Assembly: GCA_902764875.1 (NCBI GenBank)
Contig: CACWXP010000004.1
Coordinates: forward strand, 168,408-232,407
Direction of reading: 5' to 3'
From: an uncultured Eubacteriales bacterium
GTDB taxonomy: Bacteria > Bacillota > Clostridia > Christensenellales > Aristaeellaceae
Length of the DNA stretch: 64,000 nt
Shown: in pieces, positions 25,377 to 33,197 of the stretch
Layout: each line of letters starts with the position of its first letter
Position numbering within the stretch: position 1 is the stretch's first letter
Program-made: the position numbers and the translations under genes
Notes under the pieces: generated by a model
The model's input: the letters and a program-made list of their open reading frames with translations, nothing else
Told to the model about the DNA's origin: nothing
Database searches by the model: none

Positions 25377-27480
25377 TGCTCTCCCCATCGTTTCCGGCAG
25401 GCGGTGCAAGGGTCGGTTCGCCCCAGTGCCAGGAATCCGTCGACCGGTAGGGAACCTGCTCGTCTTCCGGAATCCACCATTTCTGCCCGTTGTCAAAAAC
25501 ATATCCCGTGATCGTCACAACCACGTAGCCGTAAAGCCCGGTTTCCCGGTAATTGTAGAAGTTGAACCGCCCATGCACCGAACGGTCGCCGGGTTCCAGC
25601 GCCAGCGGATAGCTTCCGTCGAAGGAGGTCGCCCCGTCCACCGTGCAGGGGATCGGGTTTCCCTGTGTGTCATAGCAGTCCACCCGGAAATATACCGTGT
25701 TCACCGTGTAATACCGGCTCATGTTCCACAGCACGATCTTGATCTTGTTGTAATCGTCGATGAATGCGCTGCCGCACATCACCATGCCGTTGAAATCATC
25801 GACAATCACGTTGGTGGTGGTGGAAAATCCGCCGTCCCGGGTGGTGGCCGTAATGGTGGCATAGCCTTGCCTGTTTCCGTAAACCCGGCCGTAGCTCGTG
25901 CCGACGGAACGGATGGAGGCCACGTATTCGTCGCTGCTGGCCCAGTCAATTCCCTGGTTCGACGCGTCGTTCGGATACACGGTCGCCTTGATGTTGGTCG
26001 TTCCGCCCAGCTGTGCGTAATACTGCGCGGCCATGGGGTTGATGCCCTCCACAGCCTTCAGGATGGTCACCCGGTAAACCCGGTAGCGGTTGCTGCCGTC
26101 CGTCGCCCGGACCTCGATATCCGCCTGGCCCTTGCCGACGCCGGTCACGATGCCGTTCGCGTCCACGACAGCCGCTTTCGGATTCCGGCTCTTGAAGGTA
26201 ACGTCCTTGATCGTCGCGTCGTCCGGAATAATCTGCCATTCCAGCTGCCGGCTTTCCCCGATGTAGAAGGAAAGCCCCTTTTCATTTGTGAACTGGATGT
26301 CCGTCACCATCTGGATCACGTGCACCGGAACGGTCACGCTCACCTCCGGATTGGAAACGCTGGAGCAGGTGACGATGCATTCGCCGGCCTTCCGGCCCGT
26401 AATGGTTCCGTACCCGTTCACCGTCGCGATCGATTCGTCCGAAGAGGTCCAGATCACCTTGCGGTTGCTGGCGTTCTGCGGCAGCACCTGCACGTGCAGC
26501 TGCGGCGCGCTTCGCTTGGTCGCGACGGTCACTTCCGTTTCCTGAACGGTGATCTCCGTCACATCCTGCGTCACGGCGACGGCGAAGGTCGCTGCCGCGT
26601 TCGTCCCGTCCGTGGCTTTTGCCTCAATGTAAACATCGCCCCGCCCGACGCCGGTCACAAGGCCGTTGGCGTCCACCGTAGCCACCTTTTCGTTCCGGCT
26701 GCTCCAGACCACCTGCTGAACCGTTGCGTTCTCCGGCGAAACCGCGGCTTCCAGCTGCAGTGTCTTTCCCGCGGCGACCGTTTTTCCCTCCGCGCTGATC
26801 GTGATTTTCTTCACCGGCTGCGTCACCAGCACATGAAACTGCTCCGTCACTTCGGGGCTCTGGTTGCTGCGCACCGTCAGCACGCACTCTCCCGGCTGAG
26901 AGGCAATGAACTGCCCGTCCCGGCTGAGCAGGAGAATCGTCGGGTCGCTGGTTTCAAAGGTCACCTTTTTGTGTGCGTTCGCTACATCTTCGGGCAACAC
27001 CGTCGCCCGGGGCCAGAACTTCTTGCCCGCCGGCAACACCAGAATCCGGTCCGTCAGCGGTTCGTCCGTTTCCCCCCGCTGCAAAAGCGGGAGAATGTTC
27101 TCGTCGTCCGGCTCGTAAATCTGCAGTCCTTTGGTATCCAGAACAACCTTCGCCACCTTGCGGCAGACAACAACCTTGATCTTCGCGGTCCGCACGGCCT
27201 TTTCGCCCTGCGTCAGCTGCGCCGTCAGCCAGAGTTCCCCCGGGTTCACGCCGGTCACCGTGCCGTTTTCGTCCACCGTGGCAATCGTTTTGTTCAGGGA
27301 ATAGGTCACTTCCCCCTCTGCGAAGGCCCCGTCCCGGATCAGTTCCGGCGTGACGCTCTCATCCGCGAAAACCTGGATCGATTCCGCGGAATACTTGAAT
27401 ACATCTGCCGCCAGGGCCGGCGCGGCCGCCGCCAGGCAGATCAGCATCATCGCCAGGGCAATTAACAGTCTCTTTTTCAT
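25369..27480 (-). CDS. Secreted protein with multiple Ig-like (BIG2-type) domains
   Basis: 703 residues. Signal peptide (MKKRLLIALAMMLICLAAAA, PALAAD), then five or six repeats of about 80-90 residues of the bacterial Ig-like group 2 type. Their marks recur: WSSRNEKVATVDANGLVTGV, WTSSDESIATVNGYGTITGR, FKSRNPKAAVVDANGIVTGV, each followed by a GxGxxxIxxxATDG-like strand. The C-terminal 150 residues form a different beta-rich domain. No LPXTG or other sorting motif is visible, so attachment is unclear. Likely role is adhesion or a surface scaffold. GGAGG precedes the ATG. It leads the coupled run Ig-like, mnmG, LRR on the minus strand. Confidence 0.85.
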   Translation of the reverse strand: MKKRLLIALAMMLICLAAAAPALAADVFKYSAESIQVFADESVTPELIRDGAFAEGEVTYSLNKTIATVDENGTVTGVNPGELWLTAQLTQGEKAVRTAKIKVVVCRKVAKVVLDTKGLQIYEPDDENILPLLQRGETDEPLTDRILVLPAGKKFWPRATVLPEDVANAHKKVTFETSDPTILLLSRDGQFIASQPGECVLTVRSNQSPEVTEQFHVLVTQPVKKITISAEGKTVAAGKTLQLEAAVSPENATVQQVVWSSRNEKVATVDANGLVTGVGRGDVYIEAKATDGTNAAATFAVAVTQDVTEITVQETEVTVATKRSAPQLHVQVLPQNASNRKVIWTSSDESIATVNGYGTITGRKAGECIVTCSSVSNPEVSVTVPVHVIQMVTDIQFTNEKGLSFYIGESRQLEWQIIPDDATIKDVTFKSRNPKAAVVDANGIVTGVGKGQADIEVRATDGSNRYRVYRVTILKAVEGINPMAAQYYAQLGGTTNIKATVYPNDASNQGIDWASSDEYVASIRSVGTSYGRVYGNRQGYATITATTRDGGFSTTTNVIVDDFNGMVMCGSAFIDDYNKIKIVLWNMSRYYTVNTVYFRVDCYDTQGNPIPCTVDGATSFDGSYPLALEPGDRSVHGRFNFYNYRETGLYGYVVVTITGYVFDNGQKWWIPEDEQVPYRSTDSWHWGEPTLAPPAGNDGESNG

Positions 27481-27554
27481 CTGTGCACCTCCAATTTCAA
27501 AGTGCTCGGCACTGATACAAACGATCAGCGCCGTGTTTCCCTTCCCGGGGCATG

Positions 27555-27579
27555 AAAACGGCGCCGCCGCGCGGCGCCG
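27555..27579 (-). terminator. Intrinsic terminator after ireB
   Basis: On the minus strand CGGCGCCG is repeated around a five-base loop (27559-27566 with 27572-27579). Being self-complementary, the copies pair, and TTTT follows. It separates ireB from the Ig-like gene. Confidence 0.72.
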
Positions 27580-27588
27580 CCTGCCTTG

Positions 27589-27843
27589 TCACAGTGTTTC
27601 CAGATAGGAGCGGACCAGCTCTTCCAGCAGGGTATCCCGATCCACCCGGCCGATCAGACTCCGGGCGGAATTGTAGCTCGTGATGTAGGTCGGATCCCCG
27701 GTCATCAGATAACCCACCAGCTGATCCACCGGATCGTAACCTTTCACCTGCAGCGCCTGGTAAACGAACGACAGGATATCCCTGGCGTCGTTCCCCGTTC
27801 CGACAATCGGATTGTGCTTCATGGTGTTGAACTGATCCTCCAC
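27589..27843 (-). CDS. IreB-family regulatory phosphoprotein
   Basis: 84 residues, matching IreB (formerly UPF0297). IreB is a small dimeric protein phosphorylated by the PASTA Ser/Thr kinase (IreK/PrkC) and linked to cephalosporin tolerance in enterococci. Core motifs are [36 protein letters not shown] and [14 protein letters not shown] threonine at about residue 7 fits the reported N-terminal phosphorylation region. Start choice: GTG at 27843 follows AGGGGGG; an in-frame ATG at 27891 lies within the promoter spacer and cannot be used from that transcript. It stands alone, away from the usual alaS/ruvX neighbours. Confidence 0.9.
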   Translation of the reverse strand: MEDQFNTMKHNPIVGTGNDARDILSFVYQALQVKGYDPVDQLVGYLMTGDPTYITSYNSARSLIGRVDRDTLLEELVRSYLETL

Positions 27844-27879
27844 ACCAATCCCCCCTGTTCCCTTCTGATCTTGCCTTTT

Positions 27880-27909
27880 ATTATACTCCATACGGGCCCC
27901 CTGTGACAA
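27880..27909 (-). promoter_or_regulatory. Sigma-A promoter of ireB
   Basis: Minus strand: TTGTCA (27904-27909), 18-base spacer, TATAAT (27880-27885). Its position fixes the ireB start downstream, at 27843. Confidence 0.8.
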
Positions 27910-27988
27910 GCATAGAATATGTCTTTTCAGCAATTCCTCTTTATGATACACTGATACCGTGCCCCATCTCCCGGAAAGGAGCAGTTCA

Positions 27989-28570
27989 ATGGCTTTGGAT
28001 CATGATCAGGAACCCGGCGAGCTTGTCTGTGAGGAAATCCGCTGCGAGCATCTGGTGCGGGATCAGTGGATCGATTTTCGCCGCTCCGCCTACCGTTTTC
28101 CCGACGGCCGTGTTTTCGAGCCGTATTACAGTTACACCCGCCGGGATTACGCCGTCATCGTCGCCACCGACGAGGCCGGCGATGTTCTCTGCGTTCGCCA
28201 GTTCCGCCAGGGGATCCGCCGGGTAACGACAGAATTTCCCGCCGGCGGTATCGAGCGGAAGGACGGAGCATCCTGCACCATGGAGCAGGCGCTTGCCGCG
28301 GCGAAACGCGAGCTGCGGGAAGAGACCGGCTATGAGTCAGACGCCTGGACCCACCTGCTCACCATTCCCTCCCAGGCCACGCTTTCCGACAATATGGCCT
28401 GGCTTTTCAGGGCGGAAAACTGTCGCCTCGCCGCTTCCCAAAAGTTGGATGATATGGAACTTCTGGATGTGCAAAAATACTCCCCAAACGAAATTGAGGA
28501 AATGATCTTCTCCGGCCGCTTCCAGCAGGCGGTGCATGTGGCGGCCTGGCTGCTGGCCCGCCGGCAGTGA
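27989..28570 (+). CDS. Nudix hydrolase, ADP-ribose pyrophosphatase-like
   Basis: 193 residues. The Nudix box is complete: G-x5-E-x7-RELREETGY (residues about 91-113), preceded by [10 protein letters not shown]. The layout ([20 protein letters not shown] before, [10 protein letters not shown], box, then the acidic loop) is that of the ADP-ribose/GDP-mannose pyrophosphatase subgroup. These hydrolyse nucleoside diphosphate-linked sugars in the cytosol. ATG at 27989 follows AAAGGAG. The second LRR gene follows 14 bases later and may be co-transcribed. Exact substrate not determinable. Confidence 0.88.
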   Translation: MALDHDQEPGELVCEEIRCEHLVRDQWIDFRRSAYRFPDGRVFEPYYSYTRRDYAVIVATDEAGDVLCVRQFRQGIRRVTTEFPAGGIERKDGASCTMEQALAAAKRELREETGYESDAWTHLLTIPSQATLSDNMAWLFRAENCRLAASQKLDDMELLDVQKYSPNEIEEMIFSGRFQQAVHVAAWLLARRQ

Positions 28571-28584
28571 AAGGACGGTGGCTC

Positions 28585-29478
28585 ATGTCAAGGCGTATCA
28601 TTCTGCTGATGCTCGTCTGCCTGCTGGCTTTCCCCGCCGTCTCCGCGGCGGACCGCACCTCCGTCGGCGAGGCCGCCATGGCGGATCCGTTGACGGTCAC
28701 CTATCTTGATTTCGGAACAGGCTATACCGATCTGAATGTCATCATCAAAACCCTCGAAAAATATCCGAATCTGGAAAAGGTGGATATGTTCGGAACGCCT
28801 GTCTGGCGGAGCAATATTGAAGATCTGACCGCGCGCTTTCCGCAGATCGAATTCGGCTGGACCATCCGTTTCGGCGACGGTCATTCCGTCCGCACGGACG
28901 CGACGGTTTTCTCCACCCTGCATTTTTCCGATTCCACCGTGCATTACACGAAGGATATTTCTCTCCTCCGCTACTGCAAAAAGCTGAAAGCCCTGGATTT
29001 CGGCCACAACGCGGTGGACGATATCTCCTGGCTCCGCGACCTTCCGGATCTGAGGGTGCTGATCATCGCCATCAACCGGATTAAGGATATCTCTCCCCTG
29101 GCCGATCTCAAAAAACTGGAATACCTCGAGATTTTCAATAATTACATCACGGATCTGTCCCCCCTGGCGGGGCTGACCCACCTGATGGATCTGAATCTTT
29201 CCTACAACCTGGTGGAGGATTTTTCCCCGCTCTATGGCATGAAATCCCTGAAGCGGCTCTGGCTCTTCAATTCCGTGGACAGAAGAAGGACGGAGGTTCC
29301 TCCGTCCGTCCTTGAAGCATTGAGGGAAAATCTCCCCGACTGTCAGATCGACGCCACTTCCCAGCCGACCCTCGGCGGCTGGCGGGAGCATCCGCACTAT
29401 GACGTGATCCACGCAATGTTCAAAACCTCGGATTATCAGCCCTTTGAAGATTCCTGGCCCGACAGTCCGGCGGACTGA
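28585..29478 (+). CDS. Secreted leucine-rich-repeat protein with WREH motif, copy 2
   Basis: 297 residues: signal peptide (SRRIILLMLVCLLAFPAVSA), N-terminal segment, and about five 22-residue LRRs (LKALDFGHNAVDDISWLRDL, LRVLIIAINRIKDISPLADL, LEYLEIFNNYITDLSPLAGL and so on). The conserved end GGWREHPHYDVIHAMFKTSD follows. It is the closest relative of copy 1 (22495-23502) but lacks the low-complexity tail. ATG at 28585 follows AAAGGA; a GTG overlapping the Nudix stop is an alternative. The 3' end overlaps the convergent Lgt-like gene by 43 bases. Probably a surface binding protein; partner unknown. Confidence 0.8.
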   Translation: MSRRIILLMLVCLLAFPAVSAADRTSVGEAAMADPLTVTYLDFGTGYTDLNVIIKTLEKYPNLEKVDMFGTPVWRSNIEDLTARFPQIEFGWTIRFGDGHSVRTDATVFSTLHFSDSTVHYTKDISLLRYCKKLKALDFGHNAVDDISWLRDLPDLRVLIIAINRIKDISPLADLKKLEYLEIFNNYITDLSPLAGLTHLMDLNLSYNLVEDFSPLYGMKSLKRLWLFNSVDRRRTEVPPSVLEALRENLPDCQIDATSQPTLGGWREHPHYDVIHAMFKTSDYQPFEDSWPDSPAD

Positions 29479-30380
29479 TTCGCCGTGTGCCGATAGAGCA
29501 GCAGCATCCCCAGAAGGATCGCCCCCATGATCCAATATCCGCCGTGCATGCCCATAAACTGGCTGGGGCTGCGCTGGCGAAGGAATTCCGTGCCGACAAT
29601 CGCGCCGAAGCAAAGGAACATAATCCCCGCGGGAAGAATCTTCCGCCAGCCCCTGCGGCCCGGAAGCCGCAGGCACGCCAGCACCGTCAGAACCATGATG
29701 ATCACGGCGCAAAGCAGCTGCTCCACGCACACAAATCCCCATTTCATGTTCTGGCTCCGCATGTTTTCCAGCAGGATCTGGCAGATGCAAAGCCGGAACA
29801 CGGCATTTCTGAAGCGTTCTCCCGGCCGCCCCTCCGTCCGGATCAGCGAAAGCGCGCCGATCACCAGGGCAACCGCCGCTTCCCACACGAAAACCGCCAC
29901 GTGCGGCTCCCCGTATTTGTTGAAAACCGCCAGGATCAGATAAGGGGATCCTTCCGGAACCTCGATAAACCGTCCGGTGCCCAGCGCGCCCAGCTCAACC
30001 TCGGCCAGCCGCAGCCCGGCGATCAGCAAAGCCCCCGGCAGCACAAAGGTATCCAGCACCTTTCCGGCCGGCTTTTTTTTCATGATTTTCGCGCTCAGCA
30101 GCACCCCCAGGCAAACGCCGGCGGCTCCGCCGACGAAGCTGAAGGTTTTCGGCTTCATGTTCAGAAAAACGTCCCATTCTCCCCACTGGACGATGTTCCC
30201 GCTCTCCATCAGCAAAACATAAACCAGCTTTGCCATTGCGAATCCGAGCACGCAGCACACCGGCAGGGAAAGCAGCGCGCACCCCGCGCCGGAAAAGTCC
30301 CGCCGAATCAGATACAGCGCCGCAAACAGAAGGAACGCCGCCGCAACCGATACGCAGACGTAAATCAGGTAGGTGGACAT
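29436..30380 (-). CDS. Lgt-like multi-pass membrane protein, copy 2
   Basis: 314 residues, about eight hydrophobic helices. It is a paralogue of 11955-12917: both begin MSTYL and share a glycine-rich helix (FVGGAAGVCLGVLLS), an R-L-x-E helix (LLIAGLRLAEVE), the segment VPEGSP, and ILLENMRSQNMKWGFVCVEQLLCAV. The conserved Arg and Glu inside membrane segments are the best guess for an active site. The canonical Lgt signature is missing. It lies 24 bases after the NAGPA copy 3 gene on the same strand, the same order as the other two pairs. Confidence 0.6.
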   Translation of the reverse strand: MSTYLIYVCVSVAAAFLLFAALYLIRRDFSGAGCALLSLPVCCVLGFAMAKLVYVLLMESGNIVQWGEWDVFLNMKPKTFSFVGGAAGVCLGVLLSAKIMKKKPAGKVLDTFVLPGALLIAGLRLAEVELGALGTGRFIEVPEGSPYLILAVFNKYGEPHVAVFVWEAAVALVIGALSLIRTEGRPGERFRNAVFRLCICQILLENMRSQNMKWGFVCVEQLLCAVIIMVLTVLACLRLPGRRGWRKILPAGIMFLCFGAIVGTEFLRQRSPSQFMGMHGGYWIMGAILLGMLLLYRHTANQSAGLSGQESSKG

Positions 30381-30404
30381 GAATCGCTCTCCGTTCTGTC
30401 AGGA

Positions 30405-31295
30405 TCAGTCTCCCGGATAAGCGGAAGCAAAATAGATAATGTCGGCCAGCGGCCGTTCGTTGTCGTTTTCCGGGTCGTTAATCTTTTCTCCGTTGAAAAC
30501 CATCACGGCGCTGTCTCCGCCGTCCAGGTTATAGGCCACCAGCAGGTCGTCCATCCCGGCCACGTATTTGCGGAAGTCTTCAAACTGGAACCCCCGGCTG
30601 CCGCGCTTGTAGGGGCCCGTCACGATCACGCGGTACTGCAGGTGCCCGGTCTGGGCAATCGCCACCCGTTGGGAATAATGATCGTTGATGATCCAGTAAG
30701 GGCTTTCCCGCATGCTGATCTTCCCGTCGTTCACCAGCAGCGGCCCGAAGCAGAAGGCGTTGATAATCTTTTTCCCGTCAATCTCCGTCTGCCCCTGCAT
30801 CTTTGCGGGCTGCGAAATGCCGTGGAAGTCGCCGTCCTCGTCGATGGCCAGCACGTCTACCCGTGTCCGGTCCCAGTGATCCTGGAAAGCAATCCCCTGC
30901 CGGATCACAACCTCGGTACCGGCCCGCTGATAGCAATAGAAGTCGCCGTTGATCGCCAGCACGGCGTTCATCCGCCGGGCCAGCACGGAGCCGAACTCCG
31001 TTCCGTTGGAGTCGAATTCCTCCGCCGCCGCAGTGCGCAGCTGGCTCGCGTCCGCAATCTCAACGTCCGCAATCCAGTACAGCACACCGTTCACGTCGCC
31101 GGTGGAAATCTTCACATGGATCGTCGGATCCTCGTATTCCGTGTCGGAAATAAAGTACTTCTGGTTCAGCTTCATCCCGCCGCTCAGGTCGATCGGCAGC
31201 GTGTAGTGGGGCGTTTCCGTTTCCGCGAAAGCCCCGCAGCAAACCGGTAAAACCGTGAAAATCAGTGCCGTCAAAAGGGTCAGGGTCTTCTTCAT
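30405..31295 (-). CDS. Secreted phosphodiester glycosidase family protein (NAGPA type), copy 3
   Basis: 296 residues: signal peptide (MKKTLTLLTALIFTVLPVCC, GAFAETE) and a NAGPA-type domain with IADASQLRTAAAEEF, AVLAINGDFY, NAFCFGPLLVNDG and YNLDGGDSAVM. It is very similar in layout to copy 1 (shared phrases: DPTI, ASQLRTAAAE, IDEDGDFH, INAFCFGP). The second ATG (31295) sits nine bases after GGAGG and is preferred; the first at 31301 nearly touches it. The polysaccharide deacetylase gene lies 55 bases upstream on the same strand and the Lgt-like gene follows, suggesting a cell-envelope unit. Confidence 0.86.
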   Translation of the reverse strand: MKKTLTLLTALIFTVLPVCCGAFAETETPHYTLPIDLSGGMKLNQKYFISDTEYEDPTIHVKISTGDVNGVLYWIADVEIADASQLRTAAAEEFDSNGTEFGSVLARRMNAVLAINGDFYCYQRAGTEVVIRQGIAFQDHWDRTRVDVLAIDEDGDFHGISQPAKMQGQTEIDGKKIINAFCFGPLLVNDGKISMRESPYWIINDHYSQRVAIAQTGHLQYRVIVTGPYKRGSRGFQFEDFRKYVAGMDDLLVAYNLDGGDSAVMVFNGEKINDPENDNERPLADIIYFASAYPGD

Positions 31296-31350
31296 TGCCA
31301 TTCTCCTCCGTGAGTCATGATTATATGCGTTCCCCCTTCCGCTGTCAAAC

Positions 31351-32133
31351 TTACGGATCCTCTTTCGCGTCTTTCAGCTTCTCCGGATAGCGGTATACAG
31401 CGGGATCGTACACAAAGGGTTCGTCGCTTGTTTCCGGCGGGTCGTAGCCGAACATTTCGCTCACCGTCACGGGTTCGAACCCCGCCTCCAGCAGCATCGG
31501 AATCAGTTCCACCAGGCAGTTGTAATCCCCTTCCCGGGCGTGGAACAGCAGGATGCTCCCGTTCTTTGTCTCCTTCAGCGCCTTTTTCGCGCTTTTCATT
31601 TCGCTCACGTCCCAAAGGATCGCGTGCCCGTAGCCGATCTTCTTCAGCATCGTCATCACGTCGCGCATCCCGGTGTCGTCGTCCTTCTCAAGGTTCCCGA
31701 AGGGCGGACGCAGCCAGCGCACTTCGTAGTGATAGCCCAGCACCTGGTCCAGCGTCTCCTGGAAATGCAGCAGGGACCAGACCAGTTCCCCGTCCGTTTT
31801 TTTCGGCAGGCTGTCGTGATACATCGTGTGGCAGCCGATCTCGCATCCCGCGTCCAGCAGCAGCTGCCAGTGCTCCCGGTCCTGCTCGTGCAGGTTGGTT
31901 CCGATGGGGAAGAAAGTCATCGTAATGCCGTGCTGCAGGCAGAGCTCCACCGTTTTCCACGCCCATTCCGGCTCGTTGATATCGTCCATCGTGATGGCGA
32001 TTTTGTTGCTTTCCCGGTCTCCGAAGCGAACCGGAAAACGTTCCAGCCCGGTTTCGGCGAATCCCGCGCCAAGCGCAGAAATCATCATCAAAGCCGCCAG
32101 CAAAGCAACAAAACCTTTCAGTTTCCGTTTCAA
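31351..32133 (-). CDS. Secreted polysaccharide deacetylase (NodB-like)
   Basis: 260 residues. Signal peptide (KRKLKGFVALLAALMMISAL, GAGFAET) and a NodB-type carbohydrate esterase 4 domain. The motifs are readable but diverged: ITMDDI for the usual TFDDG, the zinc histidines in HTMYHDSL, LRPPFGN, ILWDV, and the C-terminal histidine in ILLFHARE. Such enzymes remove N-acetyl groups from peptidoglycan or other amino-sugar polymers outside the membrane. The frame starts with TTG codons only; I prefer 32133 (GGTGG just upstream, ideal signal peptide). A TTG at 32184 is the alternative. It precedes the NAGPA/Lgt-like pair on the same strand. Confidence 0.85.
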   Translation of the reverse strand: MKRKLKGFVALLAALMMISALGAGFAETGLERFPVRFGDRESNKIAITMDDINEPEWAWKTVELCLQHGITMTFFPIGTNLHEQDREHWQLLLDAGCEIGCHTMYHDSLPKKTDGELVWSLLHFQETLDQVLGYHYEVRWLRPPFGNLEKDDDTGMRDVMTMLKKIGYGHAILWDVSEMKSAKKALKETKNGSILLFHAREGDYNCLVELIPMLLEAGFEPVTVSEMFGYDPPETSDEPFVYDPAVYRYPEKLKDAKEDP

Positions 32134-32210
32134 TCCAACCACCGTCCCCTTCGTCTGTAAGTCCCGTCTTTTTCCAAAACTCAAAGCCCACGATCCACTA
32201 AAGCTCCCTG

Positions 32211-32297
32211 AATCCTAAATCCTGTATCCTAAATTCTCCCCGTCTCCTACTATCCACTAACCACTAACCACTATCCGCTGCCGCGCCATAGCGCGGC
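32211..32297. repeat. Intergenic 7-bp degenerate repeat array plus hairpin, element 1
   Basis: Three ATCCTAA-type units (32211-32235) are followed by units of the form ACTATCC/ACTAACC (32249-32276). Then comes a perfect 7-bp hairpin GCCGCGC/GCGCGGC with loop CATA (32280-32297). The same composition in the same order recurs at about 39081-39210. It is not followed by a T run. It fills the gap between the divergent deacetylase and CHAP-like genes. Confidence 0.75.
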
Positions 32298-32325
32298 CTC
32301 CCCGTCCCCCGAAACCCTCAGGTCA

Positions 32326-32354
32326 TTGACAATCCATACTCCGTCAACTACAAT
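32326..32354 (+). promoter_or_regulatory. Sigma-A promoter of the CHAP-like gene
   Basis: TTGACA (32326-32331), 17-base spacer, TACAAT (32349-32354), 33 bases before the ATG and directly after the repeat element. Confidence 0.85.
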
Positions 32355-32387
32355 CATACTAACCGTATTGGAAAGGATGAATGAATC

Positions 32388-33170
32388 ATGAAATCAGCCC
32401 TGCGTTTTCTCACTTTGCTGCTGGCCCTGCTGCTTTTCGTTTCCGCCGCCGCGGCGGACGGAAAGGCCAAGGCCCGCGAAATCACGACCGAAGTCGTGCA
32501 GGAGGTCCCCGCCGAAATCCAGGCTGTGCTGGATATCGCCTACGACGAATGGCAGGAAACCGACGGCCGGGAGCTGAAGCTCCTGAACAAATTCACCGAA
32601 TGGCGCGGCGCCGGCATCGATTTTGAATGGTGCGGCGGCTTTGTCACCTGGTGCATGCTGGAAGCCGGCATCCCCCAGCAGGAGAAAAACAAAACACCCC
32701 ATGAGGAAGTCGAAGGCGTGGTTCATGTAAAGGAAGCCGGCCAGGGAAAACTGCAGGACGGCTACGGCTACATGAACCGCCTCACCCGCGTTCCCCAGAA
32801 GGGGTTCCTCGTCGTCTACGGCAACGGGAAGCAGTTTAACGGCGTCCCCGCCGGCGGCTCCTATCATGTGGGCCTGGTTTACGACGTGGAGGATCTGGGC
32901 GACGGAAAATACAGAATCACAACCATCGAAGGCAACGTGGATTCCCCCGGCGACGCCACCCATTCGAAGGCGGGTCACACCATCCGGATGTACACCCGGG
33001 ATTATGACCTGAACGCCGCCAACGCCAACAAGAAGAAGGAAGATCTTTCCCTCGTGCCGGAAGAAGAACGGACGCAGGAGGAAAGCGCCCTCTTCTCCTA
33101 TGACTACACCTACGGCAACCCGAATCTGTATATCAACATTTTCCTGATGCCCTGGATCCCGGAGGAATAA
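32388..33170 (+). CDS. Secreted CHAP-like cysteine amidase/peptidase
   Basis: 260 residues. Signal peptide (MKSALRFLTLLLALLLFVSA, AAADG) and a CHAP-like papain-fold domain: catalytic cysteine in FEWCGGFVTWCMLEAGI, histidine in GGSYHVGLVYDV, and the usual following TIEGNVDS. CHAP enzymes cut peptidoglycan amide bonds. The C-terminal 60 residues are charged and unassigned. The gene has its own strong promoter and AAAGGA before the ATG. It neighbours other envelope genes (deacetylase, NAGPA). Fold assignment is good; specificity unknown. Confidence 0.75.
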   Translation: MKSALRFLTLLLALLLFVSAAAADGKAKAREITTEVVQEVPAEIQAVLDIAYDEWQETDGRELKLLNKFTEWRGAGIDFEWCGGFVTWCMLEAGIPQQEKNKTPHEEVEGVVHVKEAGQGKLQDGYGYMNRLTRVPQKGFLVVYGNGKQFNGVPAGGSYHVGLVYDVEDLGDGKYRITTIEGNVDSPGDATHSKAGHTIRMYTRDYDLNAANANKKKEDLSLVPEEERTQEESALFSYDYTYGNPNLYINIFLMPWIPEE

Positions 33171-33197
33171 ACCGTTTTCCGTTCGCGTCTCCCGGAT

